From the NCBI GenBank assembly GCA_025464735.1, contig JAODMX010000082.1, forward strand, positions 1 to 5,280: a stretch of DNA of 5,280 nucleotides, read 5' to 3'. The translations under genes were made by a program, and so were the position numbers. How positions within the stretch are numbered: the stretch's first letter is position 1; every line of letters starts with the position of its first letter. This document shows positions 1 to 5,040 of this stretch, one piece after another. Below the pieces are notes generated by a model. The model made no database searches. It was not told where the DNA came from and saw only the letters and a list, made by a program, of their open reading frames with translations. Source of the DNA: Frondihabitans sp. (lineage in GTDB: Bacteria; Actinomycetota; Actinomycetes; Actinomycetales; Microbacteriaceae).

Positions 1-123
1 CGCGTCACGGCGAAGACGCGCGAAGGCGGCATCACGCTCCTCGAACGGGAGCATCCAGAACGCGACGCTGGAGATGTCGACCGCTGTGTCGCGCGGGTGG
101 GGCGTGCGAAACCAGGTCTTCAC
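1..123 (-). CDS. Cytochrome P450, N-terminal fragment (runs off the left edge)
   Basis: Read on the minus strand from a GTG at 123-121, the 41 visible codons give VKTWFRTPHPRDTAVDISSV, then AFWMLPFEERDAAFARLRRD and A. The pattern of Asp-Ile/Leu-Ser at the start of the fold, then a Phe-Trp, a Pro-x-Glu-Glu-Arg stretch and Phe-x-x-Leu-Arg, is typical of the N-terminus of soluble actinobacterial cytochrome P450 monooxygenases, just before the usual Pro-Val-x-x-His segment. The start is supported by a GGGAGG ribosome site at 131-136 (minus strand), 7 bases before the GTG. The catalytic parts (I-helix threonine, ExxR, haem-ligand Cys) lie outside the window, so the substrate cannot be judged. It follows the ABC ATPase gene on the same strand after 98 bp that contain an AT-rich inverted repeat, so it probably has its own promoter. 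The family call rests on 41 residues only. Confidence 0.72.
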   Translation of the reverse strand, partial: MKTWFRTPHPRDTAVDISSVAFWMLPFEERDAAFARLRRDA

Positions 124-182
124 GCCCCGTCCTCCCACCCGACGCGCCGTCGCGTCGTTGCTCGCGACTCAGACTGCCCGAA

Positions 183-214
183 AATTTAGCACGAGACAAG
201 TCCCCGGCTAAATT
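183..214. promoter_or_regulatory. Inverted repeat upstream of the P450 gene, possible operator/promoter
   Basis: AATTTAGC at 183-190 and GCTAAATT at 207-214 form a perfect 8-bp inverted repeat with a 16-bp spacer, in an AT-rich patch within otherwise GC-rich DNA. On the minus strand the distal arm contains TTTAGC and the proximal arm TAAATT, which would sit 18 bp apart as a weak -35/-10 pair for the P450 gene, leaving roughly 50 bases of leader before its GTG. The arms are about two helical turns apart, as for a dimeric repressor such as a TetR-type protein. It is not GC-rich and has no T-run, so a terminator for the ABC genes is less likely. Function is inferred. Confidence 0.35.
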
Positions 215-221
215 GTCGTGA

Positions 222-1028
222 TCAAGGCGCTGCTGCGAAAGCGTGAAGGCCGCCGTCCGCGATCGAGACAGCAACCGTGTGACCTACGGTGATGCCGTCG
301 GCCTGGTGGGCGAGCATCGTCGACGGGAGCGTGACTGCGCCCACTCGCACGGTTGCGCGAATGAACTGTCCGGTGAAGTCAACGCTCTCGACGGTGCCCG
401 TGAGGGAGTTCCTGCCGAGAGTCGCGCTGCTGTTCCCGAGGATGACGCTTTCGGACTTGACCATGACCGTAGTCAATCCCGTCTCGTCGTGCACGCGTCC
501 GAGTTCGCGCTGCATCTCGCCCCTGATTTTGCGGTCGAGGGCACTGAGGGGCTCGTCGAGGAGAAGGACTTCGGGGTCGATGACAAGGGCGCGTGCCAGG
601 GCGACACGCTGCTGCTGGCCACCGGACAGCTGTGACAGCTTGCGCTCCTCGTAGCCTCGAAGCCCGATGAGATGCAACCGCTCCTCGGCGCGTTCCGGAG
701 CCTCGGCGCGGGGAACACGGCGAGCCCGGAGCCCGTACATGACGTTGGCGAGGACGTTGAGGTGCGGGAACAGGGCGTAGTTCTGGAACATGAACCCCAC
801 GCGGCGCCGTTCCACGGGTGTGTCGGAGACATCGCGGTCTCCGATCGTGACCGTCCCGGCGTCAGCGCTTTCAAGGCCGGCGATGATCCGCAGGAGGGTG
901 GATTTTCCCGAACCCGACGATCCGAGCACGCAGCAGAAGGTGCCGTCCTCGACGGCAAGATCGAGGGGCTGAAGAACGGTCGTGCCGTTGAATGATTTCG
1001 AGACGTTCGAGACGGTGAGAGTCGCCAT
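222..1028 (-). CDS. ABC importer ATP-binding protein (PotA/FbpC-like), internally deleted, H-loop missing
   Basis: This is a 268-residue ATPase of the spermidine/putrescine/phosphonate/iron importer class, expected to power uptake at the inner face of the membrane with the adjacent permease. Walker A (GSSGSGKST, residues 36-44), the Q-loop (FQNYALFPHL, Gln82), the signature LSGGQQQR (134-141), Walker B (VLLLDEP, 154-160) and D-loop SALD (162-165) are all intact. After TTVMV (186-190) the family continues with a T-H-D-Q/E H-loop and about 80 more residues. Here it goes directly to KSESVILG, which looks like the start of the C-terminal TOBE-like domain (NSLTGTVESVDFTGQF follows). Family members are about 340-370 residues, so an in-frame loss near 455-465 is likely. 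The catalytic switch histidine is absent, so transport activity is doubtful. ATG at 1028 is chosen over upstream in-frame starts because MATLTVSNVSKSF is the normal N-terminus and a GGAG motif precedes it. It begins 2 bp after the permease stop. Confidence 0.85.
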   Translation of the reverse strand: MATLTVSNVSKSFNGTTVLQPLDLAVEDGTFCCVLGSSGSGKSTLLRIIAGLESADAGTVTIGDRDVSDTPVERRRVGFMFQNYALFPHLNVLANVMYGLRARRVPRAEAPERAEERLHLIGLRGYEERKLSQLSGGQQQRVALARALVIDPEVLLLDEPLSALDRKIRGEMQRELGRVHDETGLTTVMVKSESVILGNSSATLGRNSLTGTVESVDFTGQFIRATVRVGAVTLPSTMLAHQADGITVGHTVAVSIADGGLHAFAAAP

Positions 1029-1030
1029 GC

Positions 1031-1783
1031 TCAGCGGGCTCCGTTCTGTGAGGTGAGGAGTTTGGCGGCGTTCCCAGTCAGTGCGTGGAGCAGAACGATC
1101 AGGACGACGGTGCTCGCGACGATGATGGTGCCGAGCGCGTTGACGTCGGGGGTAACACCGAGTCGAACCATCGAATAGATCTGCACGGGAAGCGTGGAAA
1201 CACCGATCGGTGCCGTGAAGAGTTGAATCGCGAAGTTGTTGAAGCACATCACGAATACCAAGAGACCGCCGGCGACGATGACCGGCGCCATGAGCGGGAC
1301 GGTGACCGTCATGAATGTCCGTACGGGTCCGGCACCGAGAGACCTCGCGGCCTCGGCGAAGCGGGGATCGAGGTCCTGCAGCCGACCACTGACGACGAGG
1401 ACCACGAACGGCAGGCTCGTCACGACGGATGCCAGCACCAGAGGTATCACGGTGCTGGAGAGTCCGAGCCACGAGAACACAGCGACGAGGCCGGCCGACA
1501 GGATCAGAGCGGGGACCGTCAGAAGCGAGAGCAGGAGTGCGTTCACCGGCTGCTTCACGAGGATCGACGCTTTGGCGAGGCCGAAGGACAAGAGGGTTCC
1601 GATCACGACGGCGATGACCGTCACTTCCACCGCGAGCGTGATGCTGGTCTGCAGAGACTCGACGAGAGAGCTGTCGCCACCGGCCCCGATGCCGATCGAC
1701 TCGTTCGGGATGCCGCCGTCGCTCTGGCCTGGACCGCCATCGACACCTTCTCCGCCCGCTGAGCCCGCGCGGGCCGCCGCCAC
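1031..1783 (-). CDS. ABC importer permease (PotC-like), N-terminus replaced or truncated
   Basis: This is an inner-membrane permease of the binding-protein-dependent transport family (BPD_transp_1 type), most like PotC/PhnV/FbpB-class importers. From about residue 36 (GDSSLVESLQTSITLA) onward it is normal: membrane segments near residues 47-70, 81-105, 111-132, 168-187 and 215-234, and the cytoplasmic EAA loop EAARSLGAGPVRTF followed by VPLMAP (144-167), which docks with the ATPase. Family members begin with a charged stretch and a first membrane helix before this point. Here the first about 35 residues (GTG start at 1783, then MAAARAGSAGGEGVDGG) are Gly/Ala-rich with no helix, and their codons fit the opposite strand better. 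The true start of translation is therefore uncertain and the gene is probably a 5'-truncated remnant. Its TGA at 1033-1031 is 2 bp from the ATPase ATG, so the two were one operon; the binding protein and partner permease are missing. Confidence 0.7.
   Translation of the reverse strand: MAAARAGSAGGEGVDGGPGQSDGGIPNESIGIGAGGDSSLVESLQTSITLAVEVTVIAVVIGTLLSFGLAKASILVKQPVNALLLSLLTVPALILSAGLVAVFSWLGLSSTVIPLVLASVVTSLPFVVLVVSGRLQDLDPRFAEAARSLGAGPVRTFMTVTVPLMAPVIVAGGLLVFVMCFNNFAIQLFTAPIGVSTLPVQIYSMVRLGVTPDVNALGTIIVASTVVLIVLLHALTGNAAKLLTSQNGAR
1677..1712. other. Probable rearrangement junction between ABC permease and a foreign gene tail
   Basis: Left of this interval the minus strand encodes a normal permease. 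Right of it the minus-strand reading turns into low-complexity Gly/Ala sequence, while the plus strand reads as high-GC3 coding sequence ending in TGA at 1762. The change of coding strand without any intergenic gap, combined with the missing first membrane helix of the permease, is what a deletion, inversion or insertion breakpoint would look like. No insertion sequence or target-site duplication is visible. An assembly chimera would look the same. Confidence 0.45.
1709..1762 (+). pseudogene. Candidate C-terminal remnant of a plus-strand gene
   Basis: On the plus strand this reads DAAVALAWTAIDTFSAR and then TGA (1760-1762). Nearly every codon from 1715 on ends in C or G, as in the real genes of the window, while the minus-strand frame through the same bases has many A/T third positions. 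A plus-strand gene ending here would be convergent with the membrane-protein gene ending at 1885, and the large palindrome at 1798-1869 would lie exactly between the two stops. The upstream part of this gene is not present: the same frame further left is only the antisense of the permease. The product cannot be identified from 17 residues. This is an inference from codon use and layout. Confidence 0.35.
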
Positions 1784-1797
1784 CCGGCCGCCGCCGC

Positions 1798-1869
1798 CGC
1801 TAGACCCTCGCCGTCGGCCGCGGCGGTGGTCCTAGGACCACCGCGACAGCCGACGGCGAGGGTCTAGCG
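1798..1869. terminator. 72-bp near-perfect palindrome, probable bidirectional terminator
   Basis: The two halves pair at 33 of 36 positions around a centre between 1833 and 1834; the mismatches are 1819/1848, 1821/1846 and 1822/1845. The outer arms CTAGACCCTCGCCGTCGGC (1800-1818) and its exact complement (1849-1867) are perfect, as is the inner 22-bp core (1823-1844) centred on CCTAGG. A transcript from either strand would form a very long hairpin with almost no loop. There is no T-run, as is common for actinobacterial terminators. It lies 16 bp past the stop of the minus-strand membrane-protein gene and 36 bp past the plus-strand TGA at 1762, which fits a shared terminator for convergent genes. 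A protein-binding or mobile palindromic repeat is the alternative. Confidence 0.7.
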
Positions 1870-1884
1870 CGAGCGCAGCGCCGC

Positions 1885-2610
1885 TCACACCCCCGCCCGC
1901 GGCGCAACCTCGTGCCGGCTACGCGGCAGCACAACCCCGACCGCGATGAGCCAGAGCAACCCGAGGAATCGCCCGACGGGAAGGAGCGCGTCAAAACCGG
2001 GCCACAGAAGTGCGAAGAACGAGACCTCGCTTGCGACCGCGATGGCGAGGCCGACCCAGGTGAGCCAACGGGGAACGAGCCGCAGGATCAGCGACGGCAC
2101 CGCGATCCCGGCGATGAGCAATCCGATGCCACCGACGAAGCCGACTCCGCCCAGCGCAAAGACGAGATCGTTGAGCAGACGCACGACTGCGGCGGATGCT
2201 CCGCCCGACGCCTGCCCCAGCGACCAGGTCAGGAGCCCAGACGTGGCCAGCAGGATCGAGGCGGTGAGCCCGCCGAAGAACGAGATCCCCGGCCCGGGCA
2301 CCCGAACCCCCCGCCGCAGCAACCGCGCGTAGACGGTGGCGGCATAGATGCCGATCGGGACCGACGCGGCGAAGGTGAAGAACCCGGTGAGCGTGCCGGC
2401 AGACGCGTGCGCGGTGAAGTACGACGCCACCTCGTCAGCTGACGACGAGGGCGTCGGGTAGCCGGTCCCTGAGATCAGCAGTGGTACGACGATTGCGCAC
2501 AGGGAGAGCGCCAGGCTGACCGCCGCAAGGATGCCAGCCGGAGGGCCGTCGGGCCTGCGGGCGCTCGGGCGCCTATCAGCTCGCGGCGGGGAATCGATGG
2601 GATGAGTCAT
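1885..2610 (-). CDS. Six-segment integral membrane protein, MarR-linked, function unknown
   Basis: This 241-residue protein starts with a short polar, arginine-rich cytoplasmic tail (residues 1-25), then has about six hydrophobic segments near 26-46, 72-97, 108-131, 146-170, 182-203 and 211-229, and ends with a short basic tail. A polar loop with TGYPTPSSSADEVASYFTAH (49-68) sits between the first two helices. The general look resembles the uncharacterised actinobacterial membrane proteins grouped under DUF4386-like names, but I cannot confirm that, and no catalytic or transport motif is visible. The ATG at 2610 is the only sensible start. It is not preceded by a Shine-Dalgarno sequence (the minus strand reads TCCTCCC before it) but lies 7 bases after a -10 element, so a leaderless mRNA is likely. 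It diverges from the MarR gene and shares its control region, so it is probably a target of that regulator. The palindrome at 1798-1869 follows its stop. Confidence 0.8.
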   Translation of the reverse strand: MTHPIDSPPRADRRPSARRPDGPPAGILAAVSLALSLCAIVVPLLISGTGYPTPSSSADEVASYFTAHASAGTLTGFFTFAASVPIGIYAATVYARLLRRGVRVPGPGISFFGGLTASILLATSGLLTWSLGQASGGASAAVVRLLNDLVFALGGVGFVGGIGLLIAGIAVPSLILRLVPRWLTWVGLAIAVASEVSFFALLWPGFDALLPVGRFLGLLWLIAVGVVLPRSRHEVAPRAGV

Positions 2611-2617
2611 GGGAGGA

Positions 2618-2646
2618 ATTATTCACCTGCTGAATCATACTGTCAA
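2618..2646 (-). promoter_or_regulatory. Sigma70-type promoter for the membrane-protein gene (leaderless)
   Basis: On the minus strand a perfect -35 TTGACA (2646-2641) is followed after 17 bp by the -10 AATAAT (2623-2618). The -10 ends 7 bases before the ATG at 2610, so the predicted first transcribed base is at or next to the A of the start codon. No purine-rich ribosome site is present on this strand, which agrees with leaderless translation, a common arrangement in actinobacteria. Confidence 0.68.
2619..2637. promoter_or_regulatory. Candidate MarR operator (dyad ATTCA-CCTGC-TGAAT)
   Basis: ATTCA (2621-2625) and TGAAT (2631-2635) form a perfect inverted repeat around CCTGC. Pairing extends further at 2627/2629, 2619/2637 and 2618/2638, giving about 16-20 bp, the usual size of a MarR dimer site. 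It covers the -10 side of the spacer and part of the -10 of the minus-strand promoter, and the expected -35 position of the marR promoter. A bound dimer could repress both directions. Assignment to the adjacent regulator is by position and is not proven. Confidence 0.5.
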
Positions 2647-2657
2647 TGGAGTATTCT
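2630..2657 (+). promoter_or_regulatory. Candidate promoter for marR (leaderless)
   Basis: On the plus strand a -10-like TATTCT (2652-2657) ends 6 bases before the ATG at 2664. A poor -35 match, CTGAAT (2630-2635), lies 16 bp upstream and overlaps the right arm of the dyad. Transcription would begin at or beside the ATG at 2664, matching the arrangement on the other strand. The -35 is weak, as often seen for autoregulated repressor genes, and the call is tentative. Confidence 0.4.
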
Positions 2658-2663
2658 GGATCC

Positions 2664-3185
2664 ATGGCCCCCCAGAAGCGTCCCGCCCGACTCGGCTTCC
2701 TGCTTTCCCAGCTCGGAGCGCACGCGGCCGATGTCTTCGCGACGCAGATCCAGGAACTCGGGATCACTCCGTCCGAAGCCGGCGTGATCCGCATCATCGG
2801 GCGAACCCCCGGCATCAGTCAGCGCGAGCTCGCCGACAGGCTCGGGACTGTCCAGAGCCGGGTCGTCGTGCTCGTCGATCGTCTCGAAAGCGCCGGGCTC
2901 GCGACTCGCGTTCGCAGCACCGTCGACCGACGAACTCAGCAGGTGGAGCTGACCGACGCCGGTCGATCGACGCAGCTCTCACTGCGCCGGGCCGCTGAAG
3001 CACAGGAGATCGCCATCACCGACGGCCTGACCGACGAACAGACGACTCAACTCTTCGACCTGCTTACGACGCTCGGCGCGCTCCGTGGCCTCGACACCGA
3101 CGTCCATCCGGGCTACCGGTCATCGCACGACTACCGACACAATCGGACCTCATCGACCGCGCAAGACAGCGCGCGGCTATCGTGA
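2664..3185 (+). CDS. MarR-family transcriptional regulator
   Basis: This 173-residue winged helix-turn-helix repressor is expected to act as a dimer and release DNA on binding a small aromatic compound or on oxidation. The N-terminal dimerisation helix (LGFLLSQLGAHAADVFATQI, residues 10-29) is followed by ITPSEAGVIRIIG, the helix-turn-helix ISQRELADRLG and TVQSRVVVLVDRLESAGL (51-79), and a wing with the family hallmark DRR (88-90) ahead of VELTDAG (94-100). C-terminal dimerisation helices follow (LTDEQTTQLFDLLTTLGAL). About 25 polar residues at the end extend beyond the usual family length. I prefer ATG 2664 to the in-frame ATG at 2646: the family similarity starts after it, the upstream ATG lies inside the opposite promoter's -35, and a -10 sits just before 2664. 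It diverges from the membrane-protein gene and is 25 bp upstream of the reductase gene, probably in one operon. No cysteine is present, so thiol-based redox sensing is unlikely. Confidence 0.9.
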   Translation: MAPQKRPARLGFLLSQLGAHAADVFATQIQELGITPSEAGVIRIIGRTPGISQRELADRLGTVQSRVVVLVDRLESAGLATRVRSTVDRRTQQVELTDAGRSTQLSLRRAAEAQEIAITDGLTDEQTTQLFDLLTTLGALRGLDTDVHPGYRSSHDYRHNRTSSTAQDSARLS

Positions 3186-3210
3186 TCCTGACGACGGAGG
3201 ACGACAGACC

Positions 3211-3591
3211 ATGACAGACGAGACGGCAAAGGCGCTGGCAACCGACCAGGTCATCGACATCACCACGACCGGGCGAAAGTCGGGCGAGCAGCGCCGGATC
3301 GAGATCTGGTTCCACCGTCTCGACGGGCGGTACTACATCACGGGCACACCGGGCCGGCCGCGCTCCTGGTACGCGAACCTTGTCGCGCACCCCGACTTCA
3401 CATTCCACTTGAAGCAGTCCGCCACGGCCGACCTTCCGGCCGCCGCACGCCCGATCACGACCCCTGAAGAACGCGAGACGGTGTTCGCCGGCCTCCTGCC
3501 GCCACTGTTCGACGGCACTGACACGCCTCGACCAGACCCTGCGGTCTGGATCGCCGACAGTCCTCTCGTCGAGGTCGTCTTCGCGAACTGA
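3211..3591 (+). CDS. F420H2-dependent nitroreductase/quinone reductase family protein (Ddn-like)
   Basis: This 126-residue protein resembles the deazaflavin-dependent nitroreductase family (F420H2_quin_red, Ddn-like), small split-barrel proteins that use reduced coenzyme F420 to reduce quinones, nitroaromatics and similar compounds. The family core is visible: ITTTGRKSGEQRRIEIWF (residues 17-34), then YYITGTPGRPRSWYANLVAH (41-60) with PDFTFHL following, matching the usual T-x-GR-x-SG ... G-x-x-W-x-x-N-L-x-A-x-P pattern. It lacks the N-terminal membrane-associating extension of mycobacterial Ddn and is at the short end of the family. Translation is placed at ATG 3211 because of a GGAGG at 3196-3200, 10 bases upstream; in-frame codons further left overlap marR. 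It follows marR by 25 bp on the same strand, so co-expression and control by MarR are likely. Its substrate is unknown, and some family members bind other flavins or haem-like ligands instead of F420. Confidence 0.85.
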   Translation: MTDETAKALATDQVIDITTTGRKSGEQRRIEIWFHRLDGRYYITGTPGRPRSWYANLVAHPDFTFHLKQSATADLPAAARPITTPEERETVFAGLLPPLFDGTDTPRPDPAVWIADSPLVEVVFAN

Positions 3592-3667
3592 AGCCGCCGG
3601 GTGACAGCGACAGGCCGACGGTGACGCCACTAGCGGCACAGATGACGGTCGCCGTATTCGACGCGCG

Positions 3668-3718
3668 AGAAAATTTGCTGCGACTTACGATCGCACCGTG
3701 GAGTTCTCCGAATTTTCT
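3668..3718. repeat. AT-rich patch with an 8-bp inverted repeat in the gap before the membrane glycosyltransferase-like gene
   Basis: The 231-bp gap between the reductase stop and the next gene is mostly GC-rich and shows no convincing promoter or terminator. It contains one AT-rich patch where AGAAAATT (3668-3675) and AATTTTCT (3711-3718) form an inverted repeat with a 35-bp spacer. The promoter for the downstream gene probably lies in or after this patch, but I could not find a good -35/-10 pair. The repeat may be chance. Confidence 0.3.
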
Positions 3719-3809
3719 TTGTTCACGCCCAGGAGAGTGCAGATCACCCTGGCCCCGGCGCAGCTGCCCGCCCGGCTGAGGATTTGCCCTGACCGTCGAA
3801 GCTGGAAGT

Positions 3810-3813
3810 GAGG
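3810..3813 (+). promoter_or_regulatory. Ribosome binding site deciding the GTG start at 3823
   Basis: GAGG, within AGTGAGGA, lies 9 bases before the GTG at 3823. The alternative in-frame GTG at 3808 overlaps the preceding bases and has only GGA one base upstream, too close to serve. This favours the shorter reading, whose protein begins MSTLTLTRTRIHR. Confidence 0.55.
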
Positions 3814-3822
3814 ACGTGCCCT

Positions 3823-5040
3823 GTGTCGACACTGACATTGACGCGGACGCGTATCCACCGGCAGGCCGACTGGGGCGTCGCACACGCCTGGCCGATCCTG
3901 ATCATCTGGTCCCTGGTGTGCGCAGGAGCTCATGCCGGCCAGCACGCGTGGTCCTGGCACTTTCTCGTCACAGGGGTCCACGCTCTCTTTTCCGCCCATC
4001 CCCTTCAGCTCTATGCTCAGCATCCCGAATTGCAGATGGGGCCGCTGTCCTTCCTCGTGGGAGCCCCGTTCGTACTGCTCCTTCGGGGCGGCGTCGGCGA
4101 GGTGGCCGGAATCCTCGTTCTGGTTGCCGTGGGGCTGCTCCTGATCCGCGAGATGCGGCTGCTCGCGACACCGCCCAATCGACAGCGGCAGTGGTTCTTC
4201 GTGGCGCTGCTCATCGTGCCGGCCTGGGCGGAAATAGCCGTGCACTGGGTCCATATCGATGACGCTCTGGCGTTGCTGTCAGCGATCATCGCTCTGCGAC
4301 TTATTCGGACGGGCCACCCTCTCGGCGGCGCGCTCCTGCTCGGCGTCGCCGTCGACTTCAAACCCTGGGCCGTCGGATTCGCCGCGCTCCTTCTCGTGAC
4401 GCCGCGCCGACAGTGGCTTCCGCTTGGCGCCCTCTGGGTCGCGGTTGTCGCCATCGCGTGGGGGCCGTTCCTCCTGGGAGATCCGAGCACACTGGCCGCG
4501 CTTCGGTACGCCATCCCGATCGATTCGGCATCCACCCTTCACCTGATCGGTACACCGGGGCACGGCACGCCATCGTGGGACAGATATGCACAATTAATCG
4601 GAGGATTCCTTCTCGCCAGCGTGGCGGTGTGGCGCGGTCGGTGGGCGTCGGTATTCCTCTTGGTCGTCGTGATCCGGCTCCTCTTGGATCCGGCAACAAA
4701 GAACTACTACGACGCAGCCCTCGTCATCGGCGCTGGCATTGCCGACCTCGCTGCGTCGACGGCGGCAGTGCCCGTACTGACGCTGATCGCCGTCGCGCTG
4801 GTCTACATACCGTCCTACGGACTGAACGGATTCCCCGAGGAACGCGCCATCATACGCACGGTGGCACTGCTCGCGCTGGCGGCCCTCGCCTGGAGACTGC
4901 GACGCCTCCGCGACGGCTCGGTTGCTGAGGAACCCTATTTTCCGGGCGTTGCTGGCGCGCTGGGTGGAGTGGACGGCCCGATGACTCCCGCGCCCACGGA
5001 ACCGGTTCCTGCGGAAGGCGGCGGCGCCGGCACCGAGTAG
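3823..5040 (+). CDS. Polytopic membrane protein, GT-C/GT87-like glycosyltransferase candidate
   Basis: This protein has 405 residues from GTG 3823. About ten hydrophobic segments are visible, near residues 20-38, 74-88, 92-108, 123-141, 146-163, 168-194, 199-218, 257-271, 273-289 and 312-331, with a last one near 343-358. After the first helix comes an outside loop with HPLQLYAQHPELQMGPLSF (59-77). Other conserved-looking polar spots inside or next to helices are HIDD (144-147), FKPW (179-182) and DPATKNYYD (289-297). Such acidic and Lys-Pro-Trp motifs between membrane helices resemble polyprenyl-phosphate-sugar-dependent GT-C enzymes of the GT87/mannosyltransferase type, which would build cell-envelope glycans or glycolipids. 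I infer this from layout, and no family signature is certain. The C-terminal tail from about residue 371 is Pro/Gly/Ala-rich and is encoded opposite the end of the penicillin-binding protein gene, with 106 bp of antisense overlap. It could also be an uncharacterised membrane protein without enzyme activity. Confidence 0.7.
   Translation: MSTLTLTRTRIHRQADWGVAHAWPILIIWSLVCAGAHAGQHAWSWHFLVTGVHALFSAHPLQLYAQHPELQMGPLSFLVGAPFVLLLRGGVGEVAGILVLVAVGLLLIREMRLLATPPNRQRQWFFVALLIVPAWAEIAVHWVHIDDALALLSAIIALRLIRTGHPLGGALLLGVAVDFKPWAVGFAALLLVTPRRQWLPLGALWVAVVAIAWGPFLLGDPSTLAALRYAIPIDSASTLHLIGTPGHGTPSWDRYAQLIGGFLLASVAVWRGRWASVFLLVVVIRLLLDPATKNYYDAALVIGAGIADLAASTAAVPVLTLIAVALVYIPSYGLNGFPEERAIIRTVALLALAALAWRLRRLRDGSVAEEPYFPGVAGALGGVDGPMTPAPTEPVPAEGGGAGTE

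Noticed and set aside
32..274. 80-residue minus-strand open frame covering the P450 start and the gap before it
   Set aside because: It is rich in Arg/Ser/Gly with no family look, and it is out of frame with the convincing P450 N-terminus that has its own ribosome site.
1029..1472. Upstream extension of the ATPase frame
   Set aside because: It is antisense-like Arg/His-rich translation across the permease gene in another frame; the normal ATPase N-terminus begins at 1028.
1085..1708. Long plus-strand open frame opposite the permease
   Set aside because: It is the Glu/Arg/His-rich shadow of the permease. Only its last codons after about 1709 look like real coding sequence, and those are listed separately as a remnant.
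1787..1800. Short GCC/CGC triplet run next to the palindrome
   Set aside because: It is a short simple-sequence run, expected in DNA of this GC content, with no sign of function.
1912..2442. Plus-strand open frames opposite the six-segment membrane protein
   Set aside because: They are Pro/Arg/Asp/Glu-rich shadows of a membrane-protein gene, with no start signal.
2646..2663. Earlier ATG for the MarR protein
   Set aside because: It has no ribosome site, overlaps the -35 of the opposite promoter and adds six residues outside the family similarity.
3064..3639. Minus-strand open frame opposite marR and the reductase
   Set aside because: It is an Arg/Cys/Val-rich shadow; the plus-strand products match known families.
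3808..3822. GTG at 3808 as start of the membrane protein
   Set aside because: Its only purine stretch is one base upstream, while GTG 3823 has GAGG at a good distance.
3455..3883. Minus-strand open frame spanning the gap before the glycosyltransferase-like gene
   Set aside because: Its composition is non-protein-like, it has no start signal, and it overlaps two better genes.
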